Assembly (NCBI GenBank): GCA_963580285.1
Contig: CAUZLF010000267.1
Location: 1 to 64,000, forward strand
Direction of reading: 5' to 3'
Length of the DNA: 64,000 nucleotides
Origin: Lucinisca nassula
Lineage: Eukaryota; Mollusca; Bivalvia; Lucinida; Lucinidae
In this document: positions 20,338-32,986 of the stretch, in pieces
Layout: each line of letters opens with the position of its first letter
Position numbering within the stretch: position 1 is the first letter of the stretch
The notes under the pieces: model-generated
Seen by the model: the letters and a program-made list of their open reading frames with translations, nothing else
Database searches by the model: none
Told to the model about the DNA's origin: nothing
Translations under genes and position numbers: made by a program

Positions 20338-21640
20338 CAAATCGAATTAATTGCGAAATATAAACGCCATAGGATGGCGCACGAGGAACATCATCCAAAA
20401 AAGGAAAATTTACAATCTCAAAATCAAAGTCATCGCGTTTATCATAAATTTTGCACGAAACAAACCAATCTACAATAGATAGATGTAAATGCAAAAACAG
20501 GGCCTCGGTATCAGAAGAATTTGCTTTATTTAACTGAAGTTCTGGGGGATAAATCTGACTGATCAAACCATCGAAAAAGGTATTATCAACATTTAACAAA
20601 TCATCTAAATATCTAGAAGTGGAGCTAAAAGCTTCAATAATTTCAGATTGGTTATCAATGGAAAGCGACAAAATGAAGTCTCTTTCATAACAATACAAGA
20701 ATAGATCAGCCACAAGAGGTGCGCAATTCTTACCCATCGGAATGCCCACAATTTGTCTAAATAACTTAGTACCGAATCTAATATAAATATTGTCAAGTAG
20801 AAAGGTGAGGGCATCACACACTTTCTGACATGACCAAAGTGTATAATTCTTATGCTCTTTAGAAGTGAAAAATGCATTTCTGACATTACATGCAAGATAG
20901 AGAGAATCTTCTCTGTGAAAAGCCCAGTAAATTAAATCAATAAGCTTTTTTTTATTAACTAATGAGGAAGTGTAGTGTAAAGAGTGGAAAAATCGTATGT
21001 AGACAGACTTGAAGCACGAAAATGTCTGGATTTCAATTTATTTAAAACCTCATTCGAATTTTTTATAGACCAAAACAGATTTCTTCCTGATCTTTCAAAG
21101 ACTTTATCACAATATTTGCGCTGCATGATACTTCCACGCAGAGCTGAATCCGGCCCGCACACTAGTACTGGTTAACCGCTTATGAGGATCTAAGCCTGTC
21201 CAGGAACCGCGGTGCGAGGCGGACCGTCCATGCTAATAAACCCTATTGGTTTCATTGGGCGACAGGGCTTGAGATGTCATTTCATCTCAATGTCGGGTAA
21301 AAGTCCCCAAAAATTGGAAGCAACGTCTCCAAAATGACCTTTACAGTGTTGACGGGGGCGTTAAACCTCAAATCAAACAAACAAAACCAAAATATTTTAT
21401 CACATGCGTTTTAATAGCAGTTAGACATGCGTTTTAATAGCAGTAAGACAGGAAGTTAATAATTAAGAAAGTTCAGTGGTTGTGCAAGAGCTAGAATTTG
21501 CAATAAACAGTGCTTTGTAAGGTCTTTTTTATGAAGTTTTGGTAACCAGTATAGCGTAGGAAGCTTGTCTGGGCCTTCATTAACACACACAGCAAAACTT
21601 GGTGGCGGAATGACAAATATGTTCATCTACTATATTATAT
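20338..21640 (-). mobile_element. Naiad PLE copy D (internal reverse-transcriptase fragment)
   Basis: Minus-strand RT coding sequence: STYDFSTLYTTLPH (motif A), VGIPMGKNCAPLVADLFL, SRYLDDLLNVDN and DKRDDFDFEIVNFPFLDD. Both ends are truncated: it stops at 20338 before the C-terminus and at about 21640 within the N-terminal RT region. A SINE-like S1 copy (21118-21388) splits it, with AATATTT on both sides. Frameshifts make it inactive. Confidence 0.8.
21118..21388 (+). repeat. SINE-like S1 copy inside Naiad D
   Basis: A good S1 copy in plus orientation, from GCGCTGCATGATACTTCCAC to TTAAACCTCAAATCAAACAA. The word AATATTT of the Naiad target is present on both sides, which fits a short target duplication. 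Confidence 0.75.
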
Positions 21641-21977
21641 CCTATGCTCTGGCAGCAAACTGTTCATTCAAACGAAAACTTTAATGCAGAGGATCGGCTG
21701 TCACCTAAGCAACATTCCTATGAAGTTTGAATTAAACTGGATCACAGACCAACATTCCTATGAAGTTTGAATGAAACTGGATCAAAGGTATGTCACCTAA
21801 GCAAAATACTGGTGAAGTTTGAATGAAATTGGCCCAAGGAGTAGCTTAAGATTTTATATTCTTAGCTCTGGCAGTTCACTGGAGCAGATTTGATTTAGCT
21901 ATTTTGATAACACCTAGAAGCCACATTCCTATGAAGTTTGACTGAAAATGGCCAAGCTGTATAGGAGGTATTGTAAT
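21641..21977. repeat. Degenerate repeat hosting Naiad B (left part)
   Basis: Diverged tandem units with blocks like GTCACCTAAGCAACATTCCT and ATGAAGTTTGAATGAAACTGG. The same repeat resumes at 62475-62872 on the other side of the nested insertion, so the two were once contiguous. Confidence 0.65.
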
Positions 21978-22546
21978 TTAAAGTAGAAGTAAAACAAAGA
22001 TCAGGAATTGATACAATTAACTTACTCCATCCATAAAAGACACCAAAGGGAAAGAAATACAAACATTAAGCGACCAGACCATAATGGAAAGCTAAACAAA
22101 GGAAGGCCATATGGACAGTTGCTTTCCCACAAAATGGCCATATGGCCATCCAAAATTAAAAGACACAAGTGATACACACAGTAAGTAACAAACAACAACA
22201 TAAATAAATCGCCACAGAAGAGCCGCCTTGGAACGGTCAGTGGAAGATTTCCACTGGGGGGCTTAAATCGATTTTACGTGGCCACAATCCTCGCCCTTAC
22301 TTCCGTCGCGATTTAGACAAAAAATTTGTTCAGTCCGCATGAAGGCCTCCCAACTCATCAGTGCAACATCTCCGTGAACACAGAAATCAAAGAACCACAG
22401 AGGTGAGACAACGGTGAGGACTCGACAGCAAGAAACCACTGAAATGCTGGAGCAAAAGAAAACCAACAGTTAGACTCCGATGAGCCCGACCAGAGACAGA
22501 GCATCAGGCACCAACCAACATTATCTCTTTAATTTTCAATAAGCCT

Positions 22547-22789
22547 TTACGTTGGAGCCGTCATAGAATCTGAGGCCTGACCCCCCGGCGTGCAATTAAA
22601 GAGGGAAGCAAAGTTGCCAACCGTGATTGGGTTAACTACCATGCATGCAGTCTGTCGTATAATATCCATGTTGTACCCAATCTTTTTATATCGAAGAATG
22701 ATTTTACGAAATTGGGTGCTGAAGTCATTGCGGTTATATATTTTTCTGAATTTATATACTAAGTCACCATAAAATTCGGGTTCCGATAG
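22547..22789 (-). pseudogene. Naiad B reverse-transcriptase C-terminus (separated exon-like piece)
   Basis: A minus-strand frame reading EPEFYGDLVYKFRKIYNRND, FSTQFRKIILRYKKIGYN, ACMVVNPITVGNFASLFNC and ASDSMTAPT followed by TAA. In copies A and C the same peptide directly follows KSLLQQGLS, which in copy B lies at 58902-58930, 36 kb away. This is the direct protein-level proof of the split. Confidence 0.9.
22782..22789. repeat. Target-site duplication of the giant element, left copy
   Basis: The word tccgatag occurs once in uninterrupted Naiad copies A and C and twice here, at 22782-22789 and 58902-58909, exactly flanking the 36-kb insertion. Confidence 0.9.
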
Positions 22790-22949
22790 GAGATAGGTCA
22801 CAAAATTGGCCCAAAGATTGAACAGGACTATTTTTGTAACATATATACACATCGTTACATGTGTACATCACATAAACCTAACACTATGATATGGTGTAGC
22901 TAAGTTGGACTGATTCAGCCCGATGCACTAGGTACAGGTAGAGAAGGTG

Positions 22950-25900
22950 TACGATATATATATAGTAGGGTATAGGTATATAAGGTGTATATATATTTCA
23001 TTTTCCTTCATTACATGCGTTACAAGCGTTACAGTGCAAAATGAATAGGCGCTACTCTCATTAGGTCACAGAACATTGCTTACAACCGCATTACAGACCA
23101 TTACAACACGTTACACAGGGTAGGGTATAGGTATATATCGTGTACGATATATATAATTTATTTTTTCCTTCATAACATGCATTACAAGCGTTACAGTGCA
23201 AAATGGATATGCGCTAATCCCCCCCAGGTCTCATTACATTGGTTACAATCGCTTTACAAACGTTTACAACACGTTACACTTGGTAGGGTATAGGTATACA
23301 AGGTGTACGATATACATATATTTCATTTTCCTTCATTACATGCGTTACAAGCGTTACAGTGCAAAATGAATATGCGCTCATCCCCTTAGGTCTCAATACA
23401 TTGGTTACATTCGCATTACAGACCATTACAACACGTTACACATAGTAGGGTATAGGTATAGAAGGTGTACGATATATATATATTTCATTTTCCTTCATTA
23501 CATACGTTACAAGCGTTACAGTGCAAAATGAACAGGCACTAATCCCAATAGGTCTCATTACATTGGTTACAACCGCATTACAGACCATTACAACACGTTA
23601 CACTTAGTAGGGTATAGGTATAGAAGGTGTACGATATATATATATTTCATTTTCCTCATTACATGCGTTACAAGCGTTACATTGCAGATTGAATATGCAC
23701 CCATCCCCTTAGGTCTCATTACATTGGTTACACTCGCATTACAGACCATTACAACACGTTACACATAGTAGGGTATAGGGATATAAGGTGTACGATATAT
23801 ATATATATTTCATTTGCCTCATTACATGCGTTACAAGCGTTACAGTGCAAAATTACAGGCGCTAATCCCAATAGGTCTCAATACATTGGTTACAACCGCA
23901 TTACAGACCATTACAACACGTTACACATAGTAGGGTATAGGGATATAAGGTGTACGATATATATATATTTCATTTGCCTCATTACATGCGTTACAAGCGT
24001 TACATTGCAAATTGAATATGCACCCATCCCCTTAGGTCTCATTACATTGGTTACACTCGCATTACAGACCAATACAACACGTAACACATAGTAGGGTATA
24101 GGTATATAAGGTGTACGATATATATATATTTCATTTTCCTTCATTACATGCGTTACAAGCGTTACAGTGCAAAATGAATATGCACCCATTCCCTCAGGTC
24201 TCATTACATTGGTTACACTCGCATTACAGACCATTACAACTCGTTACACAACGTAGGGTATAGGGATATAAGGTGTACGATATACATATATTTCATTTTC
24301 CTTCATTACATGCGTTACAAGCGTTACAGTGCAAAATGAATATGCACCCATCCCCTTAGGTCTCATTACATTGGTTACAATTGCATTACATACCATTACA
24401 ACACGTTACACATAGTAGGGTATAGGGATATAAGGTGTACGATATATACATATTTCATTTTCCTTCATTACATACGTTACAAGCGTTACAGTGCAAAATG
24501 AACAGGCGCTAATCCCAATAGGTCTCATTACATTGGTTACAACCGCATTACAGACCATTACAACACGTAACACATAGTAGGGTACAGGGATATAAGGTGT
24601 ACGATATATTTATTTCATATTCCTTCATTACATGCGTTACAAGCGTTACAGTGCCAAAAGAACAGGCGGTAATCCCAATAGGTCTCAATACATTGGTTAC
24701 AACCGCATTACAGACCATTACAACACGTTACACATAGAAGGGTATAGGGATATAAGGTGTACGATATATATAAATTTCATTTGCCTCATTACATGCGTTA
24801 CAAGCCTTACATTGCAAATTGAATAAGCACCCATCCCCTTAGGTCTCATTACATTGGTTACACTCGCATTACAGACCATTACAACACGTTACACATAGTA
24901 GGTTATAGGTATATAAGGTGAACGATATATATATATATTTCATTTTCCTTCATTACATGCGTTACAAGCGTTACAGTGCAAAAAGAACAGGCGCTAATCC
25001 CAATAGGTCTCATTACATTAGTTACAACCGCATTACAGACCATTACAACACGTAACACATAGTAGGGTATAGGGATATAAGGTGTACGATATATATATAT
25101 TTCATTTTCCTTCATTACATGCGTTACAAGCGTTACAGTGCAAAATGAATATGCACCCATCCCCTTAGGTCTCAATACATTTGTTACAATCGCATTACAT
25201 ACCATTACAACACGTTACACATAGTAGGGTATAGGTATATAAGGTGTACGATATATATATATTTCATTTTCCTTCATTACATGCGTTACAAGCGTTACAG
25301 TGCAAAATGAAGATGCGCTCATCCCCTTAGGTCTCATTACATTGGTTACACTCGCATTACAGACCATTACTACACGTTACACAGAGTAGGGTATAGGTAT
25401 AGAAGGTGTACGATATATATATATTTCATTTTCCTTCATTACATACGTTACAAGCGTTACAGTGCAAAATGAACAGGCGCTAATCCCAATAGGTCTCATT
25501 ACATTGGTTACAACCGCATTACAGACCATTACAACACGTTACACATAGTAGGGTATAGGGATATAACGTGTACGATATATATATAAATATTTCATTTTCC
25601 TTCATTACATGCGTCACAAGCGTTACAGTGCGAAACGAAAAGGCTCTCATCCCCTTACGTCTCATTACATTAGTTACAAACGTATTACAGAGCATTACAA
25701 CCCGTTACACAAAAAGGGTGTAGGTATGTAAGGTGTACGAGATTTATTTTCATTTTCCTTCATTACATGCGTTACAAACGTTACAGTGCGAAATGAAAAG
25801 GCTCTCATCCCCTTATGTCTAATCACATTAGTTACAAACGCATTACAGAGCATTACAACCCGTTACACATTGTAGTGTATCGGTATATAAGGTTTACGAG

Positions 25901-26110
25901 ATATATATTTTTCATTTTCCTTCATTACATGCGTTACAAAGGTTACAGTGCGAAATGAAAAGGTTCTCATCCCCTTATGTCTCATTACATTAGTTACAAA
26001 CGCATAACAGAGCATTACAACCCGTTACACATAATAGGGTATAGGTATATAAGGTGAAGGAGATTTATATTTTTCATTTTCCTTCTTTACATGCGTTATA
26101 AGCGTTTCCA
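22950..26110 (+). repeat. 161-bp satellite array with phased GTAAY boxes (left arm)
   Basis: About 19 units of 158-165 bp. Each has a (TA)n core beside GTGTACGATATA, a TTCATTTTCCTTCATTACAT block, then GCGTTACAAGCGTTACAGTG, a variable A-type or B-type block (ATGCACCCATCCCC or CAGGCGCTAATCCC), and CATTGGTTACAACCGCATTAC. On the minus strand GTAAC/GTAAT boxes come in one cluster of five (spacing 10, 10, 11 and 9 bp) and one of three (9 and 9 bp). The last units (25600-26100) are more diverged. Confidence 0.95.
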
Positions 26111-26228
26111 CAACTTCATTATCACGGTTTAAATATGGAGTTTGGATATACACATGTATTTGCATATTTAGCACCAGAAGTCATGCCTCATTTTGAGAAC
26201 CAACCATTTGCCACTAGACCTGTGTACT

Positions 26229-26229
26229 A

Positions 26230-26276
<47 letters not shown>

Positions 26277-26286
26277 CACACACATA
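26229..26286. repeat. (AC)n microsatellite in left arm
   Basis: AC repeat with one interruption. Its inverted counterpart in the right arm is at 53770-53821 and is slightly shorter. Confidence 0.97.
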
Positions 26287-26589
26287 CACCCGTGGCTAGA
26301 GCTGACCAGTCATCAAATTCGACGTCTGACCGATGGGATGAATCTGCTGCTCCATTCTTAAACAAACGTCTGTTTAATGAGAAGAACACGCAACGTATTC
26401 TGGTATTAAATACGGCGTTTTCTGGCCGGTTGTTGCTTTGTTAGTTTAGCCATGGTGTTCGTGTTGCACCGATTACCATCTTTTGGGTCGATTTTTTTAT
26501 CATTCGACCCAAAGTAACTAGCTATCGTCCACGTGACAATCGCTGACCATGTAGACCATGACGGTACCGGTTATTTATTGAAGGTCTGT

Positions 26590-26645
26590 TCGGCGGCGTC
26601 TGATCAGACTACACTGTTTGCAATGTCCATGTTCACCTGTCCAGT
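26590..26645. repeat. H-family hairpin piece in the left arm
   Basis: CGGCGGCGTCTGATCAGACT followed by ACACTGTTTGCAATGTCC. It is mirrored at about 53440-53480 in the right arm, so the hairpin was in the arm before the inverted repeat formed or was homogenised. Confidence 0.65.
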
Positions 26646-26904
26646 CTACATGGCGCTCCGACGTCACAAGGAGAAGACTAGCGCTGCTATAAATAACTGG
26701 TACATGGGTTTTGAACATGGCCAGTGATAGACACGTGGACAATAGCAGGCGGGAAGCTTCTGTAGTCAGTAACTTTTAGTCAATTGATAATTAATCGACC
26801 CAAGCACGGCGTCAGATCAGGATCTACACGTTTAGCTTATAGTATAGGAATTTAAAGGTTAAACGAAACATGTACCAACCCACACTCAAAGACAATCGAC
26901 CCAC

Positions 26905-27690
26905 TGTATGTCACTGTAAATAAGAAAAGTATCATGGATTTTTAACAGAAAAGTAGCCATTTTGGAGATGTGAAAAAAACTATGTCGCACGGGCGTGTTA
27001 TCGTAATGAGGTAACTGAACGACAACCGAAGATGCAACTCAGCCTAAGAATCCAAAAGGTCTGATCAGTGTCATCGATGATCGCCCGAGCCTTACAAAGT
27101 CCAAAGATGAGCCCCGCCAAGCGAATTTGTGTCTTCGAGCATTCCGTCATGACAAATTTTAACTGCGCATGCCCAGCCATTCAGAGGGGCCAGGGATATG
27201 GCTTTCTGTCTGAAGGTTCCTCTTGATTCACTGCTTGTATGAGCGAGTAGCGAAGGTTCTGGCGAGACTGTGCGGATGCGCAGGCTCGCCTGAACCTTCG
27301 CTGCTCGCATAGGCGATAAGTACCAAAATCGCTTGACGGTGCTCAGATAATGGATATCGCAACAGAAATAAGCGAAATACAGTTGCGCATATTGATATAA
27401 GTCTATGCAGGTAACTGAACGACCACCGAACAAGCAGCTCTGCCTGTGCATCCGTAAAATCTTGTCGGGGTCCTCGATATTCGCATAAATAGAAAACATC
27501 GTAGCTCAGCATGCGCATCCGTGCAGTCTGATCAGAATAAACTCATCATATGCCCCCTCTGTAGCCACTAGCGCATATTTATTTAAGTCTGTGCAGGAAA
27601 CTGAGCGACCACCGAAGACGCAACTCAGCGCGTGCATCCAAACAGTCTGATCAGTGTCAGCGATGATCGCATGAGAATTGCAGCATGTGA
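26905..27690. repeat. Dispersed repeats of about 130 bp and a hairpin
   Basis: Several copies of a segment with CAGGTAACTGAACGACCACC and CATCCGTAAAATCT-like words occur at about 27005-27080, 27411-27540, 27592-27680 and again at 27943-28070. Between them, 27237-27315 forms a hairpin (GCGAAGGTTCTGGCGAGACT with its complementary half AGGCTCGCCTGAACCTTCGC). No coding signal. Confidence 0.6.
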
Positions 27691-27699
27691 GTGAGTGTT

Positions 27700-27848
27700 T
27701 CAGTTTAGCGTCCCACCAACAGCTAAGGTCATACGGAGACGGGACCTCGGTTTAAAGACTCTTCCGAAAGTCTGGAGAAGCCCGGGATCGATCCTGCGAC
27801 CCCTGGTTTACAAGGCGAGTGGCGTAACCACTACACCACGGAGGCTTC
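27700..27848 (-). repeat. tRNA-derived SINE, family S2
   Basis: On the minus strand it starts GCCTCCGTGGTGTAGTGGTT (acceptor plus A-box), then GCCTTGTAAACCAGGGGTCG and CAGGATCGATCCCGGGCTTC (B-box GATCGATCC), then a unique body with CTTTAAACCGAGGTCCCGTC and a GGTGGGACGCTAAACTGAAA tail. A related copy in plus orientation is at 48445-48592. Confidence 0.8.
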
Positions 27849-28095
27849 TGAATTACAGCATGTACAAAGCCGCACGGATATTGGATATCGCAACAGAAAT
27901 AAGCGAAATTCCGTTGTGCATATTGATTTAGTCTATGCAGGTAACTGAACGACCACCGAAGACGCAGCTCAGCCGATGCATCCGTAAAATCTGGTCAGTG
28001 TCTTCGATAATCGCATAAACAGAAATAATAGTAGCGCGCCATGTGCGTCCGTGCCGTTTGATCAGAATCAACCGGTCATATGCCCCCTTCTGTAG

Positions 28096-28358
28096 CATTA
28101 CAAAAACACGCCTATACAAATACACTGTAAATTTACCATCGTAAAAATGAAAAATTTAAGATGAAAAATTGTGATATTTTTGTTATTTCTGCTCAAAATA
28201 TAGATTGTGGGTACGTCGAGGCGGTTCTAACGAGTACCCACAATCTAAATTTTAGAGCAGAAATAAGTAAAACAATGTTTACCCCTGTAAACCCCAGTTT
28301 TACTATATAAAAGTGGGGTTCAAGGGGGTCAAAACTATATAGGCATTTTTGCGTGATG
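28096..28358. mobile_element. Palindromic MITE M1, complete copy (263 bp)
   Basis: Terminal inverted repeats CATTACAAAAACACGCCTAT and ...CATTTTTGCGTGATG. Internal parts are an AT-rich left half, a central dyad around GTACGTCGAGGCGGTTCTAACGAG... and a right half with CCCCAGTTTTACTATATAAA and GGGGTTCAAGGGGGTC. The family consensus centre is a near-perfect palindrome of GTGGGTACTCGTTAGAACCG with GAGGCGGTTCTAACGAGTAC. No coding capacity. Confidence 0.85.
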
Positions 28359-28778
28359 GCGACGGTAAACTGAGACAAGCAAAACAAAACCATGCTTAGC
28401 AGAGCATTTTAATCGGAGTCTTTGTTTGATGCACTGGTTTTATGATATTTTTGTCTTGTGCTAGCGCATTTACGATCAGTATAGCATGGTGAACTTGCCT
28501 TTCACATGGGTTGATTTGTCTATTGTGAAGATGTTCTTTAACCCGCGACTGAGGATAGAGATATGCCGCCGACGGCCAAACAGTGATGCATCCATGCGTA
28601 TTCACCTTATTTGCATTATCTGCTGGTTGTTAGTCTGAAGGTTATCAGTGAAAGGTCAGGGGGGTCTGGTTACCTGTTTTTCCAATATTGACAATGTGCA
28701 AGCTGGAGGCCCGCAAATAATGCAAATATGGTGACTGATTTATCTTACTCATTTTCAGACCACCGTATAATCCGGCCC
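28359..28778. other. No recognisable feature
   Basis: Mixed sequence. The open frames are short and have no recognisable domain. Confidence 0.4.
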
Positions 28779-28960
28779 CGCCCATCGGGGCTTGAAGAAA
28801 TATATGGGCTGCACGATGCTTCCACGCAGAGCTAAATCCGACCCGCACACGAGTACTAATAAACCGCTTAGAGGATCTAAGCCTGCCCAGGCAAATTTTG
28901 TTTGTTTGATTTGAGGTTTAACGTCCCCGTCAACACTGTAAAGGTCATTTTGGAGACGCG
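28779..28960. repeat. Two truncated S1 SINEs in opposite orientations
   Basis: 28779-28895 is an S1 5' portion in plus orientation (GGGCTGCACGATGCTTCCAC to TCTAAGCCTGCCCAGGC). It is followed directly by the S1 3' portion in minus orientation (28897-28960, TTTGATTTGAGGTTTAACGT). Confidence 0.7.
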
Positions 28961-29357
28961 GAAGTACCATGTATTTTAATCTATTTCGTCTAGTCCCGAT
29001 GGGCGGGGGGCGCGAACAATAATGCCTGTGCCCTGTGGTCTACCAAGGGGATAATCTATTGCAATTGTTTAGTTTAATGTAAAATTAAAGCAGGAACTCT
29101 TGATACCAGTGCAGAGTTAGGGTTCTTTCATCCAAAAACTGGCCAAGGCTTTTCTTTCCCATTTTCTGATGCCCCTGTTTTCATCAACGGAAATCATTTT
29201 TCGCGTCAAACGAACGAGTTTTAAGCATCCTTTCTAAAACTTAAAATGTGCATGGTTCTGTCTTTTCTTACAAAATTTCCTCCAACATCAAACTTGCTTT
29301 AGAGAACAGCTCGCCCTTCGCAAAGGCCAATGTTCCTCTAAGTGGTAACATAACGAT
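28961..29357. other. No recognisable feature
   Basis: Contains a stray GATGGGCGGGGG-type S1 end near 28998 and otherwise nothing I can name. Confidence 0.4.
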
Positions 29358-29656
29358 TTTGTTTGATTTTAGGTTTAACGTCCCCGTCAACACTGTAAAG
29401 GTCATTTTGGAGACGTTGCTTCTAATTTTGTGGGACTTTTACCCGACATTGAGATGAAATGACATCTCAAGCCTTGTCGCCCAACGAAACCAATAGGGTT
29501 TATAAGCATTGTCGGGTCGACATGTACTGCTTTGCCTGGACAGGCTTAGATCCTCTAAGCGGTTTACCAGTACTCGTGTGCGGGTCGGTTTCAGCTCTGC
29601 GTGGAAGCATCATGCAGCCCATATATTTCTTCAAGCCCCGATGGGCGGGGCTGGTA
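29358..29656 (-). repeat. S1 SINE-like, near full length
   Basis: One of the two best full copies: TTTAACGTCCCCGTCAACAC through CAAGCCCCGATGGGCGGGG when read on the plus strand. Confidence 0.8.
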
Positions 29657-29726
29657 ACATTACGATTACACACCCATGCGACATAGTGCATTTTTCACAT
29701 CTCCAAAATGGCTGCTTTTTTACGAA

Positions 29727-29942
29727 AATCCGTGATATTTTTCTTTTGTTCACTGCAAACATAGGTTGTGGGTACTCGTTATATAGAAACGCCTCTTTGA
29801 GGCGGTTCTAACGAGTACCAACAGCATATGGCTGGGGGGGGGCAGAAAAAAGAAAGAAATGTATACCCCCTAAACCCCAGTTTTCACCATATAAAGTGGG
29901 GTTTAAGGGGGTGTTCATTTCGCGGACTTGGTCGCGTGATGG
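29727..29942. mobile_element. MITE M1, diverged copy
   Basis: The central palindrome is GTGGGTACTCGTTATATAGA with GAGGCGGTTCTAACGAGTAC. The right half has CCCCAGTTTTCACCATATAA and GTGGGGTTTAAGGGGGTG, and the copy ends GCGTGATGG. The left end is lost. Confidence 0.7.
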
Positions 29943-30901
29943 ATATGCATTTTTCAAGACGCAAAGTATATTTATTACAGCCAGACGCTCACCGAGGTTG
30001 CGAATTCGCTCCTCGGCGGGACCGCAACATAAGACCATGCATATAAACCATGAAATAATTTCTACGGTAATTGTCCCCCTTCCGAAAGTTTAAGAAGGGC
30101 AGTAGACCCTGAAATAGTTTCAGTATAAGCCTCTCCAGGACATTGTTTGCTAATTTTAGTGATAATGCCATGCAACGCCATTGTATCGACCTCTTGCTTG
30201 CTTGGATGAACAAATCGGTCAGCTCCTAAGATATGGGTCTTTATCGCAAATGCATCCGCCACAGACACAGACGGGCGGGTCTGCGCCGGCTCTAGAACAG
30301 TTTGTTGCTCTCAGACATGAAGAAGATGCATTTGACAAATTAAAACTGATAAGGTCCTGTTCTCGTGCGTCAGCCCTTAATCACCATTGACTTTCATTAA
30401 ATGTTCATGTATAATAAAAACCAATTAAAATCTGGGGGACTGTCTGAAACGCTGAAAAACCTGCTGAATTCAGCAGGTTGCGGATCAGCAGAAAGTGACT
30501 AAAACGCTGAACTGCTGAAATGCTGAAAATTATTTAAATTGGGTATTCTTGTATAGCTTTCTTAGTTTGTGAGACTAGTTAATGTTTGGTTATTTTATTT
30601 TATTTTTTTTTTTCGTTTAATTTTTATGACCCAGGAGACAGTATTGTATGTAAAGTGGACAGTCATCAGAATTTGCTGAATTCTTTAGCTATCACTAGTA
30701 TCTACATAGTACTGACTGTAGAGATCTGCGTTCGTTACGGAAAATGCATTGTCACCTGAAGTATGTAGATGATACTCCAAGATCAAGGTGGCCCCACCGA
30801 TTGGGACATGGAGAAATAGATTGGGCTGCGATTTGATTAACCCACAGCTCCTATCATCGATTGATTTGTCTTACGAGTGCCCAGACTGTGTTTTTAAGGA
30901 A

Positions 30902-30928
30902 ATGAAAAAAAAAAAAAAAAAAAAAAAA
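30902..30928. repeat. Poly(A) tract
   Basis: About 27 A residues directly before the tandem repeat block at 30935. Confidence 0.95.
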
Positions 30929-30934
30929 AGAAAA

Positions 30935-31445
30935 CGACTATTATTTGTGAACAGGTCAGAACTAGATTTGTTGGACAACTTTAACATTGGTCATAACTTT
31001 TGAACCGTTTGAGATAGAGCCTTCATGTTTGATATGTCGGTTCCTTGTGACAAGTGCTTCACATTCATATAAAGAAAGTTTTGAACTGCGACCTTGACCT
31101 TCACATGTGACTTACTTTATAGAGAAAATAACATTGGTCATATATATTTTGAAACGTTTGAGATAGAGCCTTCATATTTTGCATGCAGGTTCCTTGTGAC
31201 AAGGTTTTCGCGCCCATTCAAAAAAAATTATTGTGTGACCTTGACCTTCACATGGGACCTACTTAAAAGAAAGATAAAACATTGGTCATAACTTTAGAAC
31301 CATTTGAGGTAGAGCCTTCACATTTTGCATGTAGGCTACTTGTGCAAACGTCTTTCAACTCATACAAAAATGATCTGTGACCTTGACATTGGCCTGTGAC
31401 CACCTTTGAGAAATAATTGACCTTGCCCGGGGACATGTTCATGTT
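30935..31445. repeat. Tandem repeat, unit about 155 bp, 3 copies
   Basis: Units share CATTGGTCATAACTTTTGAA, GAGATAGAGCCTTCA and GACCTTGACCTTCACATG. The copies are diverged. Confidence 0.75.
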
Positions 31446-31461
31446 TCACAAATACATCTTG

Positions 31462-31640
31462 TTTTGATGAAAATCTGTGATATTTGTTTTTCTTATGTTT
31501 ACTCCAAAAAATAGGTTGAGGGTGCTCGATAGAACCGCGGTCCTAACGACTACCCACAACCTATGTCTTGGAGCTGAAATAAAGAAAATAATATATACCC
31601 CTGTAAACCCCACTTTTCTCTTTATAAATTACACGGAGTT
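31462..31640. mobile_element. MITE M1, partial
   Basis: Centre GAACCGCGGTCCTAACGACTACCC and the right-half words ACCCCTGTAAACCCCACTTT. The termini are lost. Confidence 0.6.
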
Positions 31641-31644
31641 TATT

Positions 31645-32585
31645 ATATCCCGATGATGAAAAAGCAGTGATTATTTCAAGCAAGCAGTGAAGTCTCGGAT
31701 GAGACCTGGAGTCTAAATTATTTTAACATATTTTATCTTAATTAGTTTTGATTCACTGTTCCTAGGTTTATGATTTTTGTATTTCCGCGTGGTATCGTAT
31801 TCATATGAATATGATACAACTGTGTGTATATTTTATATGTACTATGTTCAAAGTAGAAATAAACTTACTATGATATTACTTTTTAAATACAAAATACCGG
31901 TCAAGTTGCCACTTACTGGTCTAATGACTACTGTTATTGGTTGAATGATTAGCGGCACGCGTCACGATACTTGGTGATAAATCGATTATCGACAGGTAGT
32001 CAGAAGTGTGCTTACTCAATGTATTGATCGATTAACAATCCGTCATGAACGATTATATTGACGAGTGTCATTTACCTGAGAGGTAGAAACTGATTTATAC
32101 GTTTATTATTTATGTAAGTTCAAGACCATTTTTTAGCAGAAAGAAAGAGCGCATATGATGAAGTTATCGTGATTTAAGAGAGAAAGGAAGAACGATTTAT
32201 CGTCAGTTAAGAAAGACAGATTTACTCGTTTTGTACAGAAAAAATAAGGAAGGTAACAAATGAACTAGCTAACAAACATTTGCGGCACAGGCCGCCACAA
32301 TACTCACTTTTCACATTTAGTATTATTATTGCTTCTCTAAAACATAGACTAGTGGACCTCGTTAGAATCGACTCGATGAGGCGGTCTGACGAGTGTTCAA
32401 ACTCTGTGTTTTCAGCATAAATGAGAATATCACAACATTTCATTTGTATGTTCTAAAGAAAGAAATAAAGATGAAGATAATTTGTGAACAGTAAAAACTA
32501 GAATTGTATTATGCGAAGTTGTTTATCTTTACTCCTTTCACACAATAATAGCATGACTTACTGAGTCTCTAAGAAGCAATTGAGA

Positions 32586-32586
<1 letters not shown>
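31645..32586. other. AT-rich stretch with a weak M1 remnant
   Basis: A diverged M1 centre (GACTCGATGAGGCGGTCTGACGAG) lies at about 32340-32425. The rest holds several ATCGATTATCGA-like words but no coding signal. Confidence 0.45.
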
Positions 32587-32668
<82 letters not shown>

Positions 32669-32696
32669 TAGATGGATAGATAGATATATATAGATG

Positions 32697-32772
<76 letters not shown>

Positions 32773-32806
32773 GTTAGATAGGTAGGTAGGTAGGTAGGTA
32801 GGTAGG

Positions 32807-32885
<79 letters not shown>

Positions 32886-32986
32886 GTAGGTAGGTAGGTA
32901 GGTAGGTAGGTAGGTAGGTAGGTAGGTAGGTAGGTAGGTAGGTAGGTAGGTAGGTAGGTAGGTAGGTAGGTAGGTAGGTAGGTAGG

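Larger units (their letters stand above)
21978..22789 (-). mobile_element. Naiad PLE copy B, 3' part
   Basis: The 3' end of the Naiad whose 5' part lies at 58902-62227. It holds a 3' untranslated region of about 570 bp (21978-22546) and the last part of the RT frame. The element is cut at 22789 by the giant insertion. Its sequence up to that point is collinear with copies A (10267-11090) and C (62873-63690), both of which continue without interruption. Confidence 0.9.
22790..26904 (+). repeat. Left giant terminal inverted repeat
   Basis: Made of a unique outer 160 bp (including TGATTCAGCCCGATGCACTA, also found inverted near 58460), the 161-bp satellite array (22950-26110), and an inner unique block of about 800 bp ending at GACAATCGACCCAC (26904). 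The inner block is about 98-99% identical by eye to the complement of 53163-53945, including a CA/GT microsatellite at the same place. Relative to the right arm, the outer part lacks about 350 bp of divergent satellite-like units. Confidence 0.9.

Noticed and set aside
21978..22546. SECIS element in the Naiad 3' untranslated region, around TGATGAG and the TGAAC near 22330-22360
   Set aside because: The spacing and the required paired helix with an apical AA are not visible by eye. It is left for a dedicated search and not called.
22950..26110. CRISPR-like array
   Set aside because: Units of 161 bp are repeated over their whole length with no unique spacers, and the context is eukaryotic. It is a satellite.
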